Shown here piece after piece: positions 44,946 through 58,835 of a stretch of 64,000 nt of DNA. The DNA is taken from NCBI GenBank assembly GCA_018398815.1, contig CM031609.1:35070078-35134077 (forward strand). The letters run 5' to 3'. The DNA comes from Conus ventricosus (Eukaryota; Mollusca; Gastropoda; Neogastropoda; Conidae). Within the stretch, counting starts at the first letter, position 1; the number at the start of each line of letters is the position of its first letter. The position numbers and the translations under genes were made by a program. The notes beneath the pieces were generated by a model. The model was given only the letters and a program-made list of their open reading frames with translations, was not told the origin of the DNA and ran no database searches.

Positions 44946-45263
44946 AAGAGAGAGAGAGAGAGAGAGAGGAGAGAGTGAGAGAGAGAGAGAGAGAGAGAGG
45001 CATACAAAGATACGAATACAAACGGAGAGAGGGCAGACAGATAAGCAGACACATGGACAAAGAGACAAACAAAGACAACGAAAGAGGTTTCACTCTCTGT
45101 CTCAGTTACTGGTATGACCTTTTCAGATATCCAGCAACTGCATAATTGGAACAGTGACAAACGACGTCAATTTCCAAGATCAAAGAAAGTTAAGATACCC
45201 CAGGAGACAAAGAGAGAAACAGACATGAGAAAGAGACACAACTGCTTTCCCCTCGCATGAAAC

Positions 45264-45319
<56 letters not shown>

Positions 45320-45417
45320 AGAGAGAACGGAATCTTATTTAGAAGAAAGAAAATGAGAGAGAGAGAACGGAATCTTATTTAGAAGAAAGAAAATGAGATA
45401 AGCATAAACAATGCATT
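44946..45417. repeat. GA microsatellites with short tandem duplication
   Basis: AG runs at 44946-44999 and 45266-45326. The unit 'gagagaacggaatcttattt' plus 'agaagaaagaaaatgaga' is repeated in tandem across about 45320-45400. Confidence 0.9.
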
Positions 45418-45419
45418 TT

Positions 45420-46127
45420 TTATTTTAGATCCAGCCCCCTGGGCACAAAACAAAGTTGCACCAATGCAAATGCAAATGCGTACTGTAAGTTAACATATGG
45501 GTGAAAAGGAAACGAAAATGCACCAAACAAAAACAAAAAAAACGGGAGAAAAACATGCAAAATGAAAACAACCCGTCAGTCACAACATGAAATACCTCCA
45601 GAGTGCAGAACCTTGTGGCCATCCCCATCCCACACACTCCCATCTCACCCAATATCCGTCACCACCATTTCGACCTGTACACACCGCCCCCTACTCAAAG
45701 ACCCATTCGCAAATGAAATAAACGAAAACACCATTTTATACACTTTCCATCCATAACGATTTAAAAGCACATAAAAACGTGTACGTCCAAGTGACATGTG
45801 ACAAATATACTGAGCGAGAGAGAGGGGGGGGGGGGATACGTATGGTTTATTGTGATTAAGCTTGTTTGGCCCATACACAGCAGACAGACAGACATACAAA
45901 GGTTTATAAGAACGTCAGGTACATTAAAGTAAATTATCCAGAGGCTAAAAGCAATTAGGGAAGAGAAAGAAAGAGAGGGGACAGGAGCAAACAGACGGGA
46001 CTGACAGACGGTGTACCATCAAAACATGAATGTGCATACCTTAACAACAACGACAACAAGGCAACAGCAACAACAACAGCGGCAACAACAAAGGGCAAGC
46101 GATTTTAGATATACGTTGCTGCGTTTC

Positions 46128-46197
<70 letters not shown>

Positions 46198-48990
46198 GGA
46201 ATTGATATTTGTCTATTCTACCACCAATCTGTCTCTGTTTCCATTTGTCTGTCTGTCTGTCTGTGTCACGACTTTGTTGTGTGATGCAGCAAGGTGGAAA
46301 TGTATTACTCCATTCTTGCCACACATCAAACACACACAAATCAGAATCTTCAAAGAATATAATTTAAAGAAGAAATCAACACACGATGGCATGATGATAG
46401 TGTGACAACAATGTGCATGATAGAACGACGCTCAAACAAACATAGAGTTCCAATGGGAAGAAGAAACAAGGAAAGAGTTCAGACTAGAGGGGTGAGGGGT
46501 GTGATGCTTCACGAATGATGATGAATTAGAATAGAATTAGCTCTTGTTACTCTCGTCGTTGTTAGCGTGGTTGTTGTAGATTTACGGATTTGATGCCCAG
46601 CCCCCCTCCTTCACGATTTGCAGGACGTGGTTGATGAGGTTACGTGATGATGATTGCGAGTTGATAGAAGTTGAAGACCAAAACAAAAAAAAAAAATAAT
46701 AAAAATCCTGGAGGACAGTCGGACAGTTTCTCAGAAATCTCTTCACGACTGTCGTCTGCCTCTTGTCCTTCCCCTTTCCCCCATCCAACTCCTTTACAAT
46801 GGCACTATCTTAGCTAGCTTCTGTACACACTCTTGAAGTCTCTTTATTTAAATAGAATAGTATCAATGAAGAAAAGCTTATGAGGTTCGTTCTTTACTTG
46901 ATAATTAACTACAATTAATCGTACTCCATTATTTTTGTTAGAGAAGATAAATCTCACTTTCCCAACTTCTATTGCAACAAATATGATTCATTGCAAGTTG
47001 GATAACCTGTGGAGGAAATAATCATTGATTAGAACATTTCACGACACAGGTGGAAATGTGGGTGAACGAAGATGTGATGACATATCGCGATGTCCGGGCA
47101 ACGAGCATGTTTCGCCATCACGATCACGAAATATCGCAAAATAACTGATCGCGCATCCAAGGCTTGAATATGAAAAAAAACTTCAGCAAGTTGATGATAG
47201 TCATGTAGGTTTACATTGCCCAAGCAAATCGCATGAATAAAGAATAAGAATTATGCTGATTTAACGAACAGCAGTTCCAAGTTACAAAAATGAATCCCTC
47301 AACACATTAACAGTCTATAAATAAGTCTAGCCTACAAATCCAAACATCGCCTACCTCAGGCAATCTTCCCGAAATGGTTGTGGAATTCTGGCTGGTGCTG
47401 CTGCTCTGGCCCACAACCAGCCCCAGCAATCTACAACCTCCAGTCCCTTCTGTGGTGGATCGCACGAATGGCCCAGCTCCCTTGGTCTGTGGCCCTCTCT
47501 TGCTCTTCGCCAGATTACTAAACCAATTTCTCCACGGCTAGCGTGCTGTAGCCTTCTTCAGTTTTTAGATTTTCCTCTAATTTCCCCTTCAAACGCTGGA
47601 TCGTTGCAGAGTTTGATCTTCTTGCTGTCACCTTTCAGTGCCTGCTTCCCGTTGTTCCGATCTCGCCGAAGATCAGTGTTGCTCGATGACGTTGAATGTT
47701 TAGTTGTCAACGACAAAGGCAGTTCACAGGTCAACGGTAACATGTGACTTTACTTGGAGATATCCGCCAATAAACCATGGATACAAGGGACGTAACAATT
47801 GAACGAAACTTACGTATTTGTTAAAGACGTCACGAAATATTTTTCGTTCTATTTATTTATGAGCTTGTTCCGTGACAGTCTGTCGTCTGTCTGTCTGTCT
47901 GTCAGTTTTCGTTTGTCCGTTGCTATTTGGCTGACTGCCTCTGTTTGTCTATCGGTTTGCATGTACCTGTCTTTCTATCCTTTTAGTTTCCTTTTCTTCG
48001 TCCTTCCGTCTGTCTGTCTATCTGTTTATCTGTCTGTCTGTGCACTTCATACTGTAGTATTCGGAGACTGGCCAGAATACAGAATAAACAGAAAAGATTC
48101 TAGTCAGTCAAACTGCACCCCTGTCCTCTGTTCCTAAAAAAAAAAAAGATATTTCCAGCAGCTTCTTTTAAATCTCTGACAAACAATTTTTTGAAGTAAT
48201 GTTTGGCTCTAAAACAATTTCTTCGACTATGCCACTCCACTCATCTTAATTGCGTGACACATACAGGCATTCCTTTCGCAAAATGACACCAAAAAAATTG
48301 CCTTCAGAACATCATCATCATCATCATCACATCATCATCATGATCATCAACAACAACAAAAACAATAACACAACAACAAAGCTGGACAGTCACTCCTGTT
48401 TGTTGCTGTGGAATATATTGTATGCTATTGGGATAGCTTTTTCTTTTCTTCAGTTTTCAATTCTTTTCTTTTTTATACAAAGGTTTAAAAGGTTGTTGTT
48501 GTTTTAAAAGGAAAAAGCACGTTAACACAAAACACAAACAATCCATGACATAGTTTGCACATGTACTTAGAAACATACAGACACAGGACTATATGATGGT
48601 ATACATATACTATACATTGTCACAGATATGATACATAACAGTTCAAATGATACATTTACATATAAAAAAGTATAATTTTGATCCTATCACACATTACCGA
48701 ACCTACATATGCATTTGGAGGTAACAGCGATAGACATTAGTATTACTTGCATTTTTTTTCGACTCATTCAACCCTCCAAACACAGCCATACCCATGTTCA
48801 TAAATGACAAAGCTTCGTGCGGCAATGTGTATAGAGATAGCTCTGATATGGACAGCCAGTCCAGACAAAGGACAACTATCCCAAATTCCTTACTCGCTCC
48901 CATCACTATCTCTCATACCGACCTACCATTGCATCTAAGATTCATCAATTTGTCCATGAATACTCTGGCGACGAGTATGCACCGACGCAT
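45420..48990. other. No gene seen
   Basis: Contains G tract (45824-45834), CAA-rich stretch (46045-46090), GA run (46133-46198), CTGT-type tetranucleotide stretches (46246-46264, 47880-47905, 48005-48045) and an ATC run (48310-48345). A 61-codon minus frame at 47743-47558, starting 'MLPLTCELPLSLTTKH', is unassigned and followed by the motif 'ctgaagaaggctacag'. Confidence 0.4.
46133..46198. repeat. (GA)n microsatellite
   Basis: AG run with a single GG interruption. Confidence 0.95.
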
Positions 48991-49001
48991 GACATTCTCG
49001 G

Positions 49002-49231
<230 letters not shown>

Positions 49232-50214
49232 GAAGTAATGACAGACCTGTCATTTTAACGCATGAGTTGTGCAGTTTTATTTTTTGCAATTGATTTTTCA
49301 AAAGATGACAATTCACTGCATATCTGCGATAAAATATCTATGCTCTGCAAAGTTCTTAAGCATATGACTGAGTGAGCAATAAGTTGAACTGATATCAGAA
49401 ATATTGACAATGGCAAAGGGTAATTCGTGCATTATCAATCTACACTATACGGATTTCTAAATTACGAACACACTTCAGATTCAAGTCCCTTAATCATCAC
49501 ACACAGATCTACAAAAAAATCTTTTTTTTTTCCCTTGGTAAAATCTGTAATTACAACTCAAGAATATCTAGCAGTTTATACATAATTTTCATTGCCCTAG
49601 GCCAGACGTCCATACTGGTGTTTTTAGAGCTGTCAAATAAATAAAAAGTCCACACCTGAAAGGAGTTACGTTCTGAAAAAGAAAACAAACAGCCTGAAGG
49701 CGATGCTGACAGCACCGACCATTTTGCTTAAGTTTCTGATACAAGGTTTTTATAAAAAAAAAAAGTAAAATCAAAAAATTATCGAAAGCATTCAAAGGTA
49801 AAGAAAAATTCCGACTGGGTAAATAGGCAAAGCAGGATGCAGAGAAGTCTCCACCCTGGTTCAGTGTTTCCAATTTTCTCCGGTCAGTAATTAGATTACA
49901 ACACAAAAAGCTGGTATATTATAATTTGTGACATGAAATAAGTGAGAAAGGAAACGTGAAATACAACAAAAACAATTGCAACAACAACAACAACAACAGC
50001 AACAACAACAACAGCAACAACAGCAAAATGGTTCACGACGGCAGAAAAAACTGCAGACAACAAGTAAAGAAAAAAGGTAGGGTCAAAAGAGTGATGGACA
50101 GAGGAAACGACTAGCACAGAACCTCCACTTGTGGGGCCTTTGTGTACTGACAGAGCCCTTGGCACGCCTGCAGGCCAGCAGACCTATGAGACTCTTTGGT
50201 AATGGCTCCATTCG

Positions 50215-50395
50215 GTAAAATTTGCTGATGTTTGAAAATGTTTTTTTTTTTCACCCTTCTATAATTATTGTCTGCTGATGACGTTTGAATTTTTTTTCAC
50301 CCGTCTGTAAAGTCTGCTGACGACGTTCGAAAATGGTTTCCTTTTTTCAACCCTTCTATGATCATAGTCTGCTTATGATGTTTGAAAAAGAAGGG
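50215..50395. repeat. Degenerate ~60-bp tandem repeat (3 copies)
   Basis: Each unit carries 'tgctgatg', 'cgtttgaa' or 'tgtttgaaaa', a T run, 'cacccttct' or 'cacccgtct' and 'gtctgct'. Confidence 0.65.
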
Positions 50396-50814
50396 GTTTT
50401 ATTCACCAGAGACTACAAGATTTGCATGTACACAATTTTTTTCTTCTGGGCTGGGAGCCGGTGTTGCCATTACACTTCATTTCAATACGCAAGAGAGTAT
50501 TCATTATAGAACATTGATCAGATCTGGAGAAGCCCCTTTCAGAATAGACTAGATGCTAATGGGTCTTGCAGCAGACAACATCTGAAGCATTGGCAAGTTC
50601 GTCTTGACACCAGCTGATATAGTTAACCTGAACGTTTAAACACTTGGCGATTTGGTGAAAAAAAAAGATGCTAGCCCTCAGGTCCAGAGGTTTAGGTGTC
50701 TTTCGACGACGGTCAGACAGCAAGTTAACCCTGGGCCTAGACGTTGACATCTTAAAACTCTGGAGTTTGCTTGGGTTACACCTCTGCAAACTAGATGAAT
50801 GATTTTGAAGTGAC

Positions 50815-50877
50815 GTGTGTGTGTGTGTGTGTGTTGTGTGTGTGTGTGGTGTGTGTGTGTGTGGTGCGTGCGTGCTG

Positions 50878-50916
<39 letters not shown>

Positions 50917-50917
50917 T
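50815..50917. repeat. (TG)n / (CGTG)n microsatellite
   Basis: TG runs to about 50867, then GCGT tetranucleotides. Confidence 0.95.
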
Positions 50918-51559
50918 TATTGAATGCACCCATCATGTCACTAATGATATCAGTGTTTGTGTCCTTGCGATTCTTCCACTTCGCAGCTTGGGTGACTCTC
51001 CCCATTAAACCAGGTAATTGCCATCGCTGACTGGTGCCCATTATTTCAGACACTCACGAATTAGTCAAAACCCCGTTTCCCAACCCCGTGCCCAGACCTA
51101 AAGGAACAGAGGTAAGGGGATGCGTCCATCCTGTGTACGTGCTCTTAACTGTGCTGTAGTTTATGATGAGATTCTGATGTCAGATTCATCCGTCTTCACC
51201 ATTGCTGAACCTTAGACTCGCAGGAAGCCCTCTAAAACGACAGAAAATCGTGTATCTTTTCTTCTGTCCCGCCTTCACCTTGACATCCACCAGTGACCCA
51301 CACATCCGCCCTGATGTGTTAGGAATACTTCTTGTTTACCTAGTGACGTTCCAAACTAACTAGTGAGCCTCGAGGTCTTCTAAGGAAGAGTCAATGACGT
51401 CTGACTACCGTGACCTACTTACAAACTCTTGGGATCTACTCATACCTTTTGTTGATTTTTTATTCCCCCCCTCTACCCCCCTCCCCAATCACTGAGTATT
51501 TGATCATTTGGTGTAAAAGTTTTCAGGAAGATATCCAGTTACATAATGGCGATAGTAAT

Positions 51560-51735
51560 GATGGTGATGGGTGGTGGTGATGGGGGTGGTAGTGGTGGTG
51601 GTGGTTGGTAGTGATGGTGATAATCATGATGATGATGATGATGACGATGACGTCGACGACGACGGTGATGATGATGACGACGACGACGTCGACGACGACG
51701 ACGACGACGACGATGACGACGACGACGAGTTTTCA
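51560..51735. repeat. GGT / GAT / GAC trinucleotide repeats
   Basis: A trinucleotide block that reads as poly-Asp on the plus strand and poly-Arg/His or poly-Ser on the other; no evidence of a real gene. Confidence 0.9.
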
Positions 51736-52213
51736 TTGTTATTAATTAAATTCAATGATGAGGGATGATGATGATGATGAGTTTTCGTTGTTAATACATT
51801 ATTCATCATCATCAATATCACATTATCATTATGATAATTTAACCCTCATCATGCGTGTTTGTTGTTTGTTGTTCATATTATTTTTGGTATCATTGATAAG
51901 CACAATTTCTAAAAGGAACCAGGAAATATTTATTTAAAGAAATGTATCAAAAGCAAAAACGAAGAAAAAAAAAGTCATGTTTTCCTTGTTTTTGTCTTTC
52001 TATGTCTTACACTGTTGCCCCCTCGATCAAGTAGGGACTAATCCAGTGAATCAAACATTCTTAAATGCAATTTTTTACACTAGAGTAGACTAAAGTAAAC
52101 AGTCGTGGAAAATTCCTGTATAAATAATTTTATTGTTTTATTCCCCTGTTCATTTCTCTTCTCTGTTGTAAGAGAGAGAGATGCGGTCCATCACTTTGGT
52201 TTGTTGTTGTTTC

Positions 52214-52415
52214 GTACGAGTCCGTATGCAGTCCGAGTTTTTTCAGTTATGTTCCCTGAACTGTGTACAAGTCTGTAATGCAGTCTGAGTTGTTCAGTTT
52301 ATGTTGCTGAAACTGTGTACAAGTCTGTATGCAGTCTGAGTTGTTCAGTTATGTTGCTGAACTGTGTACGAGTCTGTATGAGTCTGAGTTGTTCAGTTAT
52401 GTTGCTGAACTGCTG
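52214..52415. repeat. ~51-bp tandem repeat (4 copies)
   Basis: Units of 'gtacaagtctgtatgcagtc' plus 'tgagttgttcagttatgttg' plus 'ctgaactgt' with 1-3 base differences and small indels. Confidence 0.85.
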
Positions 52416-53190
52416 GGCTGAGGAGATGGAAGGATTTCAAGAACTAAACCGATACCTTCCCTTTGACTTGAGTGTTGTATAGTAGAAAAAATGGCCAGCT
52501 GATTTCTATACCCCCAGGACCAGAGCCAAGGTCTTCCAAGCTGATCATTACTAAAATCCCTGATAAAACCTATTTCATGGAGAGAGGGGGATGGGGGTGG
52601 GGTGTACGAGGGTCAGGACCAGTGTTCCTCGCACTTTTCCCCCTACCTTCCGTTTTCCCTCTTTCTTTCCCTCTCCCTCTGTCTTCCGTCTCCCTCTGTC
52701 TTCCGTCTCCCACTTCCCTACACCTCCCTCCATGTGCAGATTATGGATTTCCTTCGATCCCTCTCTCCACCCTAACCCTTGCCTCCCCCCTCTCCTCTTG
52801 CTCAATGCTCAAGAACTCTCCCGGGGGGGCACTTCATCCTCTTAAAATGACTTTTTTTGTCCCCCCCTCCTCCTCTTCCCCTCTTATCCCCTAGGCTCTC
52901 TCCCACCATTACTGAAAATGGGAAAAACTGTAATACTAGATGTCAAAATGTGGCCACAGTGAGTTCAAGCCACAGCACTTAAGTGAGGTGCAAGATATTT
53001 TTTCGTATACACTGAATTCAAGATTTTAATTTTCTTGGCGAGCTGCGAGAGAGGACGTTATAATGCTTCTAAGCCAAGTTAGCTATATTATTATGATGCT
53101 ATAGCGTTACCAGTGTACGTCTTTTTTAAAGCAAGTCTTTGTCGTGCACAATATGCGGCTGGAGAGTGTGGGGAAAAAAAAACGTGGGGA
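52416..53190. other. No gene seen; CT-rich tract
   Basis: Pyrimidine-rich stretch 52630-52900 ('tcttccgtctccctctg' repeated). No coding evidence. Confidence 0.4.
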
Positions 53191-53191
53191 A

Positions 53192-53231
<40 letters not shown>

Positions 53232-53640
53232 CAGACAGCAGACAGACAGACGACAGCGACAGACAGACGGGACAGAGAGGGGAGAGAGAGGGGAGAGAGA
53301 AAAGAGGGGAGAGAGGAGAGAGAGAGAGATCAATATACATCATGCTCCTTCCTCGTTTCAGTTAACAGTTAACAGAAATACAAGTAATTGATCGTATTCC
53401 CTGTCAGTCGCGGCGCCGTATTGGTCTGGAGCAAAAAGAGACCGACAGACACAGACAAGGACTGAGATGAAAAGTGGGGGCGGAGGCCCGGGGATAGTCG
53501 GCGTTATAAAATTATGTAAAAACTGATAAGGATGGAGAAAGAGAGAGAAAGGAGAGGGGACAGAGAAGAGAGAGGAGGAGAGAGAGAGGGAAGAGACAGA
53601 GAGAGAGAAAAGGAGAGAGAAAAGAGAGAGAGGAGAGGTG
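53190..53640. repeat. GA-rich / GACA microsatellites
   Basis: AG runs 53193-53224 and 53262-53330 with GACA units between; AG-rich 53535-53635. Confidence 0.9.
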
Positions 53641-53699
53641 TTTCTTTGATTGTACTTGCAAAAGTAAATGTAAAAAAAAAAAATGTGGAAAAAAATATA

Positions 53700-54000
53700 A
53701 CCACCACCACACAAACACACACACACCACACACACACACAGAGGCGCCAGCACGCGTCCACGCACGCTCCAGCAAGCACACACCCCCAACACACACACCA
53801 CACACACACACCCACACCACACACACACACCACCAAACACGCGCGCGCGCGCGCGCGCGCGCGCACTCACGCACTTACACCGCACGGACGCAAAACACAC
53901 ACACACACACACACCCCCAAACACAACAAACAAAAAACCCCACACACACCAAACACACCACACAACACACACACAACCACACACCACACAACATTTGCCA
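53700..54000. repeat. Interrupted CA-rich repeat block
   Basis: CA runs with CC interruptions and a perfect CG run (53839-53863). Confidence 0.9.
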
Positions 54001-54659
54001 CCAGGATGCACGTGCGTAAAGCACACCCTACCTGTCCATGGGTCGCTAAAACAAAAACGCAGCTCATGTCATAAAGCATTTGGAAAAAAAAAAAACCCCA
54101 CAAAAATAAATCATTACCGCCAGTGAGTTAAGAAGGGAAGAAAGATGAAAAGTCACTGCTGTCACTAAAAATTTTACAGTTTTAACCAGTTTTGTTTTTT
54201 TTCTCTTATGTCGAGGGGCAAAGATCACGCCCCGTTTTTTGTAAATGAAAAAAAGGTTTAAAAAAACGTTCCTTACAAAATCAACGTTTATTACTGAAAT
54301 TTAAATTTTCTACTACATTGTGATGGAAGAAAAAAGAAAAGTTTCATGCAAAACAATGTATCCATTGAATCCTAAGTTTCAAGGCTTTAAAACGATTCAA
54401 GACGGATTCCTGCATGTGAGGAAGCGATAATGGGAAAACAACAACATACGTTATATTACATGCCCCGCCCACACTTTACTTCGTACAGCAACGCACTGCT
54501 ACCACTACTGCTATGTTCAAATCCATTAGTATTTGCAAAGTTGTAAAATAAAGGGCGTTTCTTCGACGAGGGATAAATCTTCTTTGAAGCCCATGCTTTC
54601 AGTGATTCTATGTAAATAACAGAAAAACGCTGGTGAAAATAGTGGACATGCGAAAGCAC

Positions 54660-54835
54660 GAACACGCACGTACACACACCACACACACACACACACACAC
54701 ACCCCAACCAAAAACCCACACACACACACACACGCATGCAGCCGTACGCACGCACGCACGCACGAAAAACCACACACCACACAACACACCCCCCGCAGCA
54801 CGCACGCACGCAGCATCCCGCACACGCCCCAAACA
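54660..54835. repeat. CA / GCAC repeat block
   Basis: CA and CGCA runs interrupted by C doublets. Confidence 0.9.
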
Positions 54836-55389
54836 CTATGTTATTTTCCCATCTATCTATCTATCTCTATAAAATCGTAAAACCCTGATTATCTGTCTGT
54901 TTTTTAACACACAGGGATCATTCTTGCGGCGAATTTGGTTTTTAACATTACAGCCAAAAAATTGTCGACAGTTGGAAAAGTCTGTGTTTTGATTTTTTTT
55001 TTGGTGTGTTGCAGTGCAGGATTTCACGTGCATGTGTAAAAACGTAAACACTATACCTGTTAAAACAACAACAAGAACAAAAACGATAAATTCTTTAAAA
55101 ACAAGAGCAAAACAACAAAAACTACTATAATGCTGTGCTATTACCAAACTGGTGCCGCTGCTGCTAGTTTCGATTTTTTTGCTACGAATTTGCAAAGCCC
55201 CATTGCTGGAAATAATAAAATGATATGAATGAAATTTGTTGGATGCAGTATCGCAATATGGATTTTTCGAATGTTTACGTGAAATATCCCAAACAGAAGA
55301 AGTACATTACTCAAACCCATGGATGAGCTATATAAATGATGATGAATCCCAAACTAACGTGTACCAGCATGCGTAAACACTCATAACTT

Positions 55390-55470
55390 ACCAACACACA
55401 CACACCCCAACACACAAAACACACACACACAAAACCCCACACCAAACACACACACACAACCCCAAACATT
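55390..55470. repeat. CA-rich repeat
   Basis: CA units with C and A runs inserted. Confidence 0.85.
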
Positions 55471-55614
55471 ACGTTTTAAAACTCACTTCTTGGATTTGTA
55501 TATATTAGACTTTTTTCCCCGTGGTGTCATTTTCCCTCAACAGCAGTTTTCAAAAGGGGCTGATCCTCAATATTCTGGATATCCCCATTGTGTCTTCCCT
55601 GTTCAGTCTCATAG

Positions 55615-55678
55615 GGTGTGTTGTGTGCGTTGTTGTGTGTGTGGGGTTTGGGTGTGTGTGTGTGTGGGTGTGTGTGTG

Positions 55679-55716
<38 letters not shown>

Positions 55717-55725
55717 GTTGTGGTG

Positions 55726-55761
<36 letters not shown>

Positions 55762-56190
55762 TGGGGGTTTGTGTGTGTGGTGGTGTGGGTGTGGTGGTGT
55801 GTGTGTTTGTGTGTGTGTGTGTGGTGTGGGTGCGTTGTGTGTGTGTGTGGTGTGTTGCGCGTGCTGTGTGTGTGTGTTGTGGTGGTGTGTGTGGTGTGTG
55901 TTGTGTGTGTGTGTGTGTGCGTGCGTGCGTTGCTTTTGGTGTGTGTGTGTGTGTTGTGTGTGTGTGGGTGCGGGGTGCGTGGTGTGTGTGGTGTGGGTGT
56001 GTGGTTGTTGTGTGGTGTGTGTGGGGTGTGTGTTGTGTGCGTGCGTGCGTGGTGGTGCGTGCGGTGTGTGTGTGTGTGTGTGTGTGCGGGGTTTGCGTGC
56101 GTGGTGCTGCGGTGTGTTGTGTGGTGTGTGTGTGTGGGTGTGTGTGTGGGTTGTGTGTGTTTTGTTGTGTGTGTGTGGTGTGTTCGTTGT
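55615..56190. repeat. Long TG-rich repeat block
   Basis: About 575 bp of GT units with GG, GTT and GC interruptions. It yields three overlapping Cys/Val open frames of over 200 codons, all spurious. Confidence 0.95.
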
Positions 56191-56393
56191 TCGTACTTCT
56201 TTTTAACGTCTGTTCATTTTGAGTGTAATAGGTGAATGAAAAAAGGAGGGACTGACTGATGATTAAATGAAAAGCATGTGTTTTTAAAGATGAATTTTGG
56301 GACTTGGTTGTGAGTGTGTCGGTATGTTCTGTATATGTGTTTTAAACTAAACTAAAAAACAGATAAAAAAAATTTTAAAAATACAAAATTAGT

Positions 56394-56419
56394 GGGGGGG
56401 GGGGGGGGGGGGGGGGGGG
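56394..56419. repeat. Poly-G tract (26)
   Basis: Uninterrupted G run; length unreliable. Confidence 0.95.
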
Positions 56420-56762
56420 CCACTAAAATTGCAAGAAAATAACAATCCTTCATTTTTAAAACAAAAGGTTTGCTCAAAAATCAAATAAAAACCCCAATGG
56501 AGATGTTTAAGTATTCGAATTTCAATCAGCAGGAAATGATTCAAAGTGATTTTGCAAGGTTTTTTTTCAGAAAAAGTATTGGTCGTATAAATTTTGGTAA
56601 AGAAAGTGTCACTTGTGAAAACTGAAAAAAAATGGGTTCAGTTTTATCTTTTACCAAAAATACAATTAGTTTTTTTTGTTTTTTGTTTTTTTTTTACAAA
56701 AATTTGTTTTAAAGCATTTAGCTTTAACGAATTAAACGGAAGTCGGGTTAATAAAGGGAAGA

Positions 56763-57029
56763 TCAGGCTTTTTTCTTAATACAAGGTCTTTTGGGAAAAA
56801 GCTTCCCATTGGTTGGATGAAATCTCGGTGAGTTTAACATTTGTTTGACTCTCCCCGTGCAGCGATTCAAGGGTACGATAACATTCCATACGAGGTTTTT
56901 ATTTTCAATTAAAAAATGACCCTCTTTTTTAGCACCTTTTTTCGCAGCCCTATCAGCCAATTCATTTCCAAGTATACAGTGTGCGAAGGAATCCGAAAAA
57001 TTTTCTATAAAAATCCCTTTTGGGGACAT
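56763..57029 (-). pseudogene. LINE RNase H fragment
   Basis: The minus-strand frame contains 'CILGNELADRAAKKGAKKE' (about 56960-56910). This matches the C-terminal RNase H motif 'GIxGNExADxxAKxA' of I/Jockey-group LINEs, including the aspartate of 'ADxxA'. The surrounding residues are blurred, and upstream sequence (57700-57490) cannot be assigned. The homopolymer-rich context means frame breaks may be sequencing errors. Confidence 0.6.
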
Positions 57030-58609
57030 CAGACAGTATTAAAGATTTCTAATTTCAAAAAAAAGGTCGGGTCGTGTCGTATATTAAGGGTCAAGTGAAG
57101 TAGGATGATTTTGATCTACAAAGAAAACTTTGAGAGATTTTAATGGGAAGATTGTTGAGTTCCTTTTCCTCTAATAGCTACTAATTCGGTGTGAATATAG
57201 TAAATAGCTACCCAAAAGAACGATCTTTGGTTTTAAGGGAAAGGGAAAAAAAAATGCGCACCAAATTTCCTTATCTAAAAACGGAACCCTCGTAAGCACC
57301 TGAAATGTTTTGTATCTTTCGTATAATGTGATTTTGCTAAATTTTTGATGTTTTTAAATTTTTCCCTTTTTTGATTCAGTATAACCGTATCAAAAAAGGT
57401 TTTGGGATCTCCGTGATGGAATAGATAAAGAAGTGTTTTTTAGCAAATTTTTTTAAAATTATTTTTGAAGTTTTCAAATTTTGGGGTTTATGTGTATTGT
57501 TTTTGCGATTTTATCGTAGTTGCCCCCTTTTTGGGGAAGTCAGTGTCCCAAACTAAATTTTTTAATCTTCTTGACTGTAAATTTTCACCAACACTCGAAT
57601 TTATGACAAAATTTTTTTTGCTGTAGTAAACCCCATAATTAAGGGGGCCAAAATTTCCGTTTTCTATATGTCTTTGCATTTGAGGCATAAAAGGGATTTC
57701 CCAGAGCAAATTTAAAGGCTTTTCAAACCAAACTTTGTAATTTTTAGAAGAAATTTTGGAGGCTAAAGTACACTTCTTGACCTATGTAAGTTTTGATTAA
57801 TAAGGCTATAGAAGTTAAGAGAGTTTTTTAAACCTTTTTCCCCGGGGGAGTACGCTTATGATCTATAGTAAATTCAACTTTTCCTAGCCCTTTTTTTAAT
57901 ATATACAAAAAGAATTTCAGATAATGTTGGAGTAAAAAAAAGTCCTAAAAATTTAATCGTTGTTTATATTTTTAAAGGGCCCCTAAAAAGGTGAAATGGT
58001 AAGTTTCTGGTTGCTTCCCGCATTAAACAACATCAGATTTGTTTTTTTCAGTGGAAAAGACGACCATTTTCTTATATAGTTTCCCCATGTTCTAAAACTC
58101 TTTGATTTTAGTCTTTAAATTTCGTGCTCTTTTTGGGGGGTTAACTTTTTCAGAGTTCTTTCGCCACTACGTATATCTGGTATTGACTAGAACGAATTTT
58201 TGGAGATGCTTTCGGTAGTCAGGTTTTAAAGGTGTTAAAAAGAATAGGCGCTTACGAACCCTTTCAGGTTCCCTTTTCTAGTTTTCTGAGTGTTGGTGTT
58301 TTCTTCCTCTTGGGGTAAGTACTTCTATTATTGAAAATGATTTAATATAATTGTAGATTTTTCCAGAATTCCAATCAGTTTCAGTTTTTATAAAAAAGCG
58401 CTGTTTTAGATTGGTCATAGGTTTTTTTTTAAATCAAAGAAAGGTTTTAAAAAATACTTTTCCCACGAGAAATACGCTTTTTTAGTAGATAATTTAGCCA
58501 AGTGCTCAATGTGATTTCTTTTATAGATCCAGCTTGATTAAAAGGATTGCAATGTTCTTTTTTACAAAAAGGATGCGCCCATTTAAAACAAAAATTTTCT
58601 ACAAAATTT

Positions 58610-58835
58610 TCCACAATGGGAAGTGAGAGCTATAGGGGGGTAGCTGTTTTTGTTATTTATAGGTTTTCCGGTTTAAAATTGGAAAGACTATTGAATCTTT
58701 CCATATTTGAGGAACAACGCCATTTTCCCCGCAATTTGAATGATGATGCAGAAAAACCAATAATTATCGGGGGATGTTTTAATTTAATTTTTACAATTCA
58801 AAACCGCAAGCCCAGCAAAAATTTTTCCCTTTTCC
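58610..58835 (+). pseudogene. LINE endonuclease fragment
   Basis: The plus frame reads 'GSESYRGVAVFVIYRF' and then 'EKPIIIGGCFNLIFTIQNRK'. The second segment matches the endonuclease signature 'PxIIGGDFNLIxNPxLDRK' of L1/Tx1-like LINEs, with Cys in place of the catalytic Asp. It is on the opposite strand to the RNase H scrap 1.6 kb away, so it is probably a different element. The flanks are too degraded to extend. Confidence 0.55.

Larger units (their letters stand above)
49230..52213. other. No gene seen
   Basis: Contains an ACA/ACAGCA run (49976-50026), a degenerate three-copy tandem repeat of about 60 bp (50215-50395), TG/CGTG runs (50815-50917) and GGT/GATGAC trinucleotides (51560-51735). 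A minus segment at 50780-50560 reads '...MSTSRPRVNLLSDRRRKT...' without recognisable identity. Confidence 0.4.

Noticed and set aside
51539..51821. Poly-Asp / poly-Ser / poly-Arg open frames
   Set aside because: Trinucleotide repeat translated in different frames; nothing supports expression.
53358..54103. Minus-strand frame of 222 codons with a hydrophobic N-terminus
   Set aside because: Reads through interrupted TG/CG repeats and CT runs; other frames are equally open.
55490..56235. Three overlapping open frames over 200 codons, Cys/Val-rich
   Set aside because: Entirely due to a TG-rich repeat block. No start context, domain or composition expected of a real protein.
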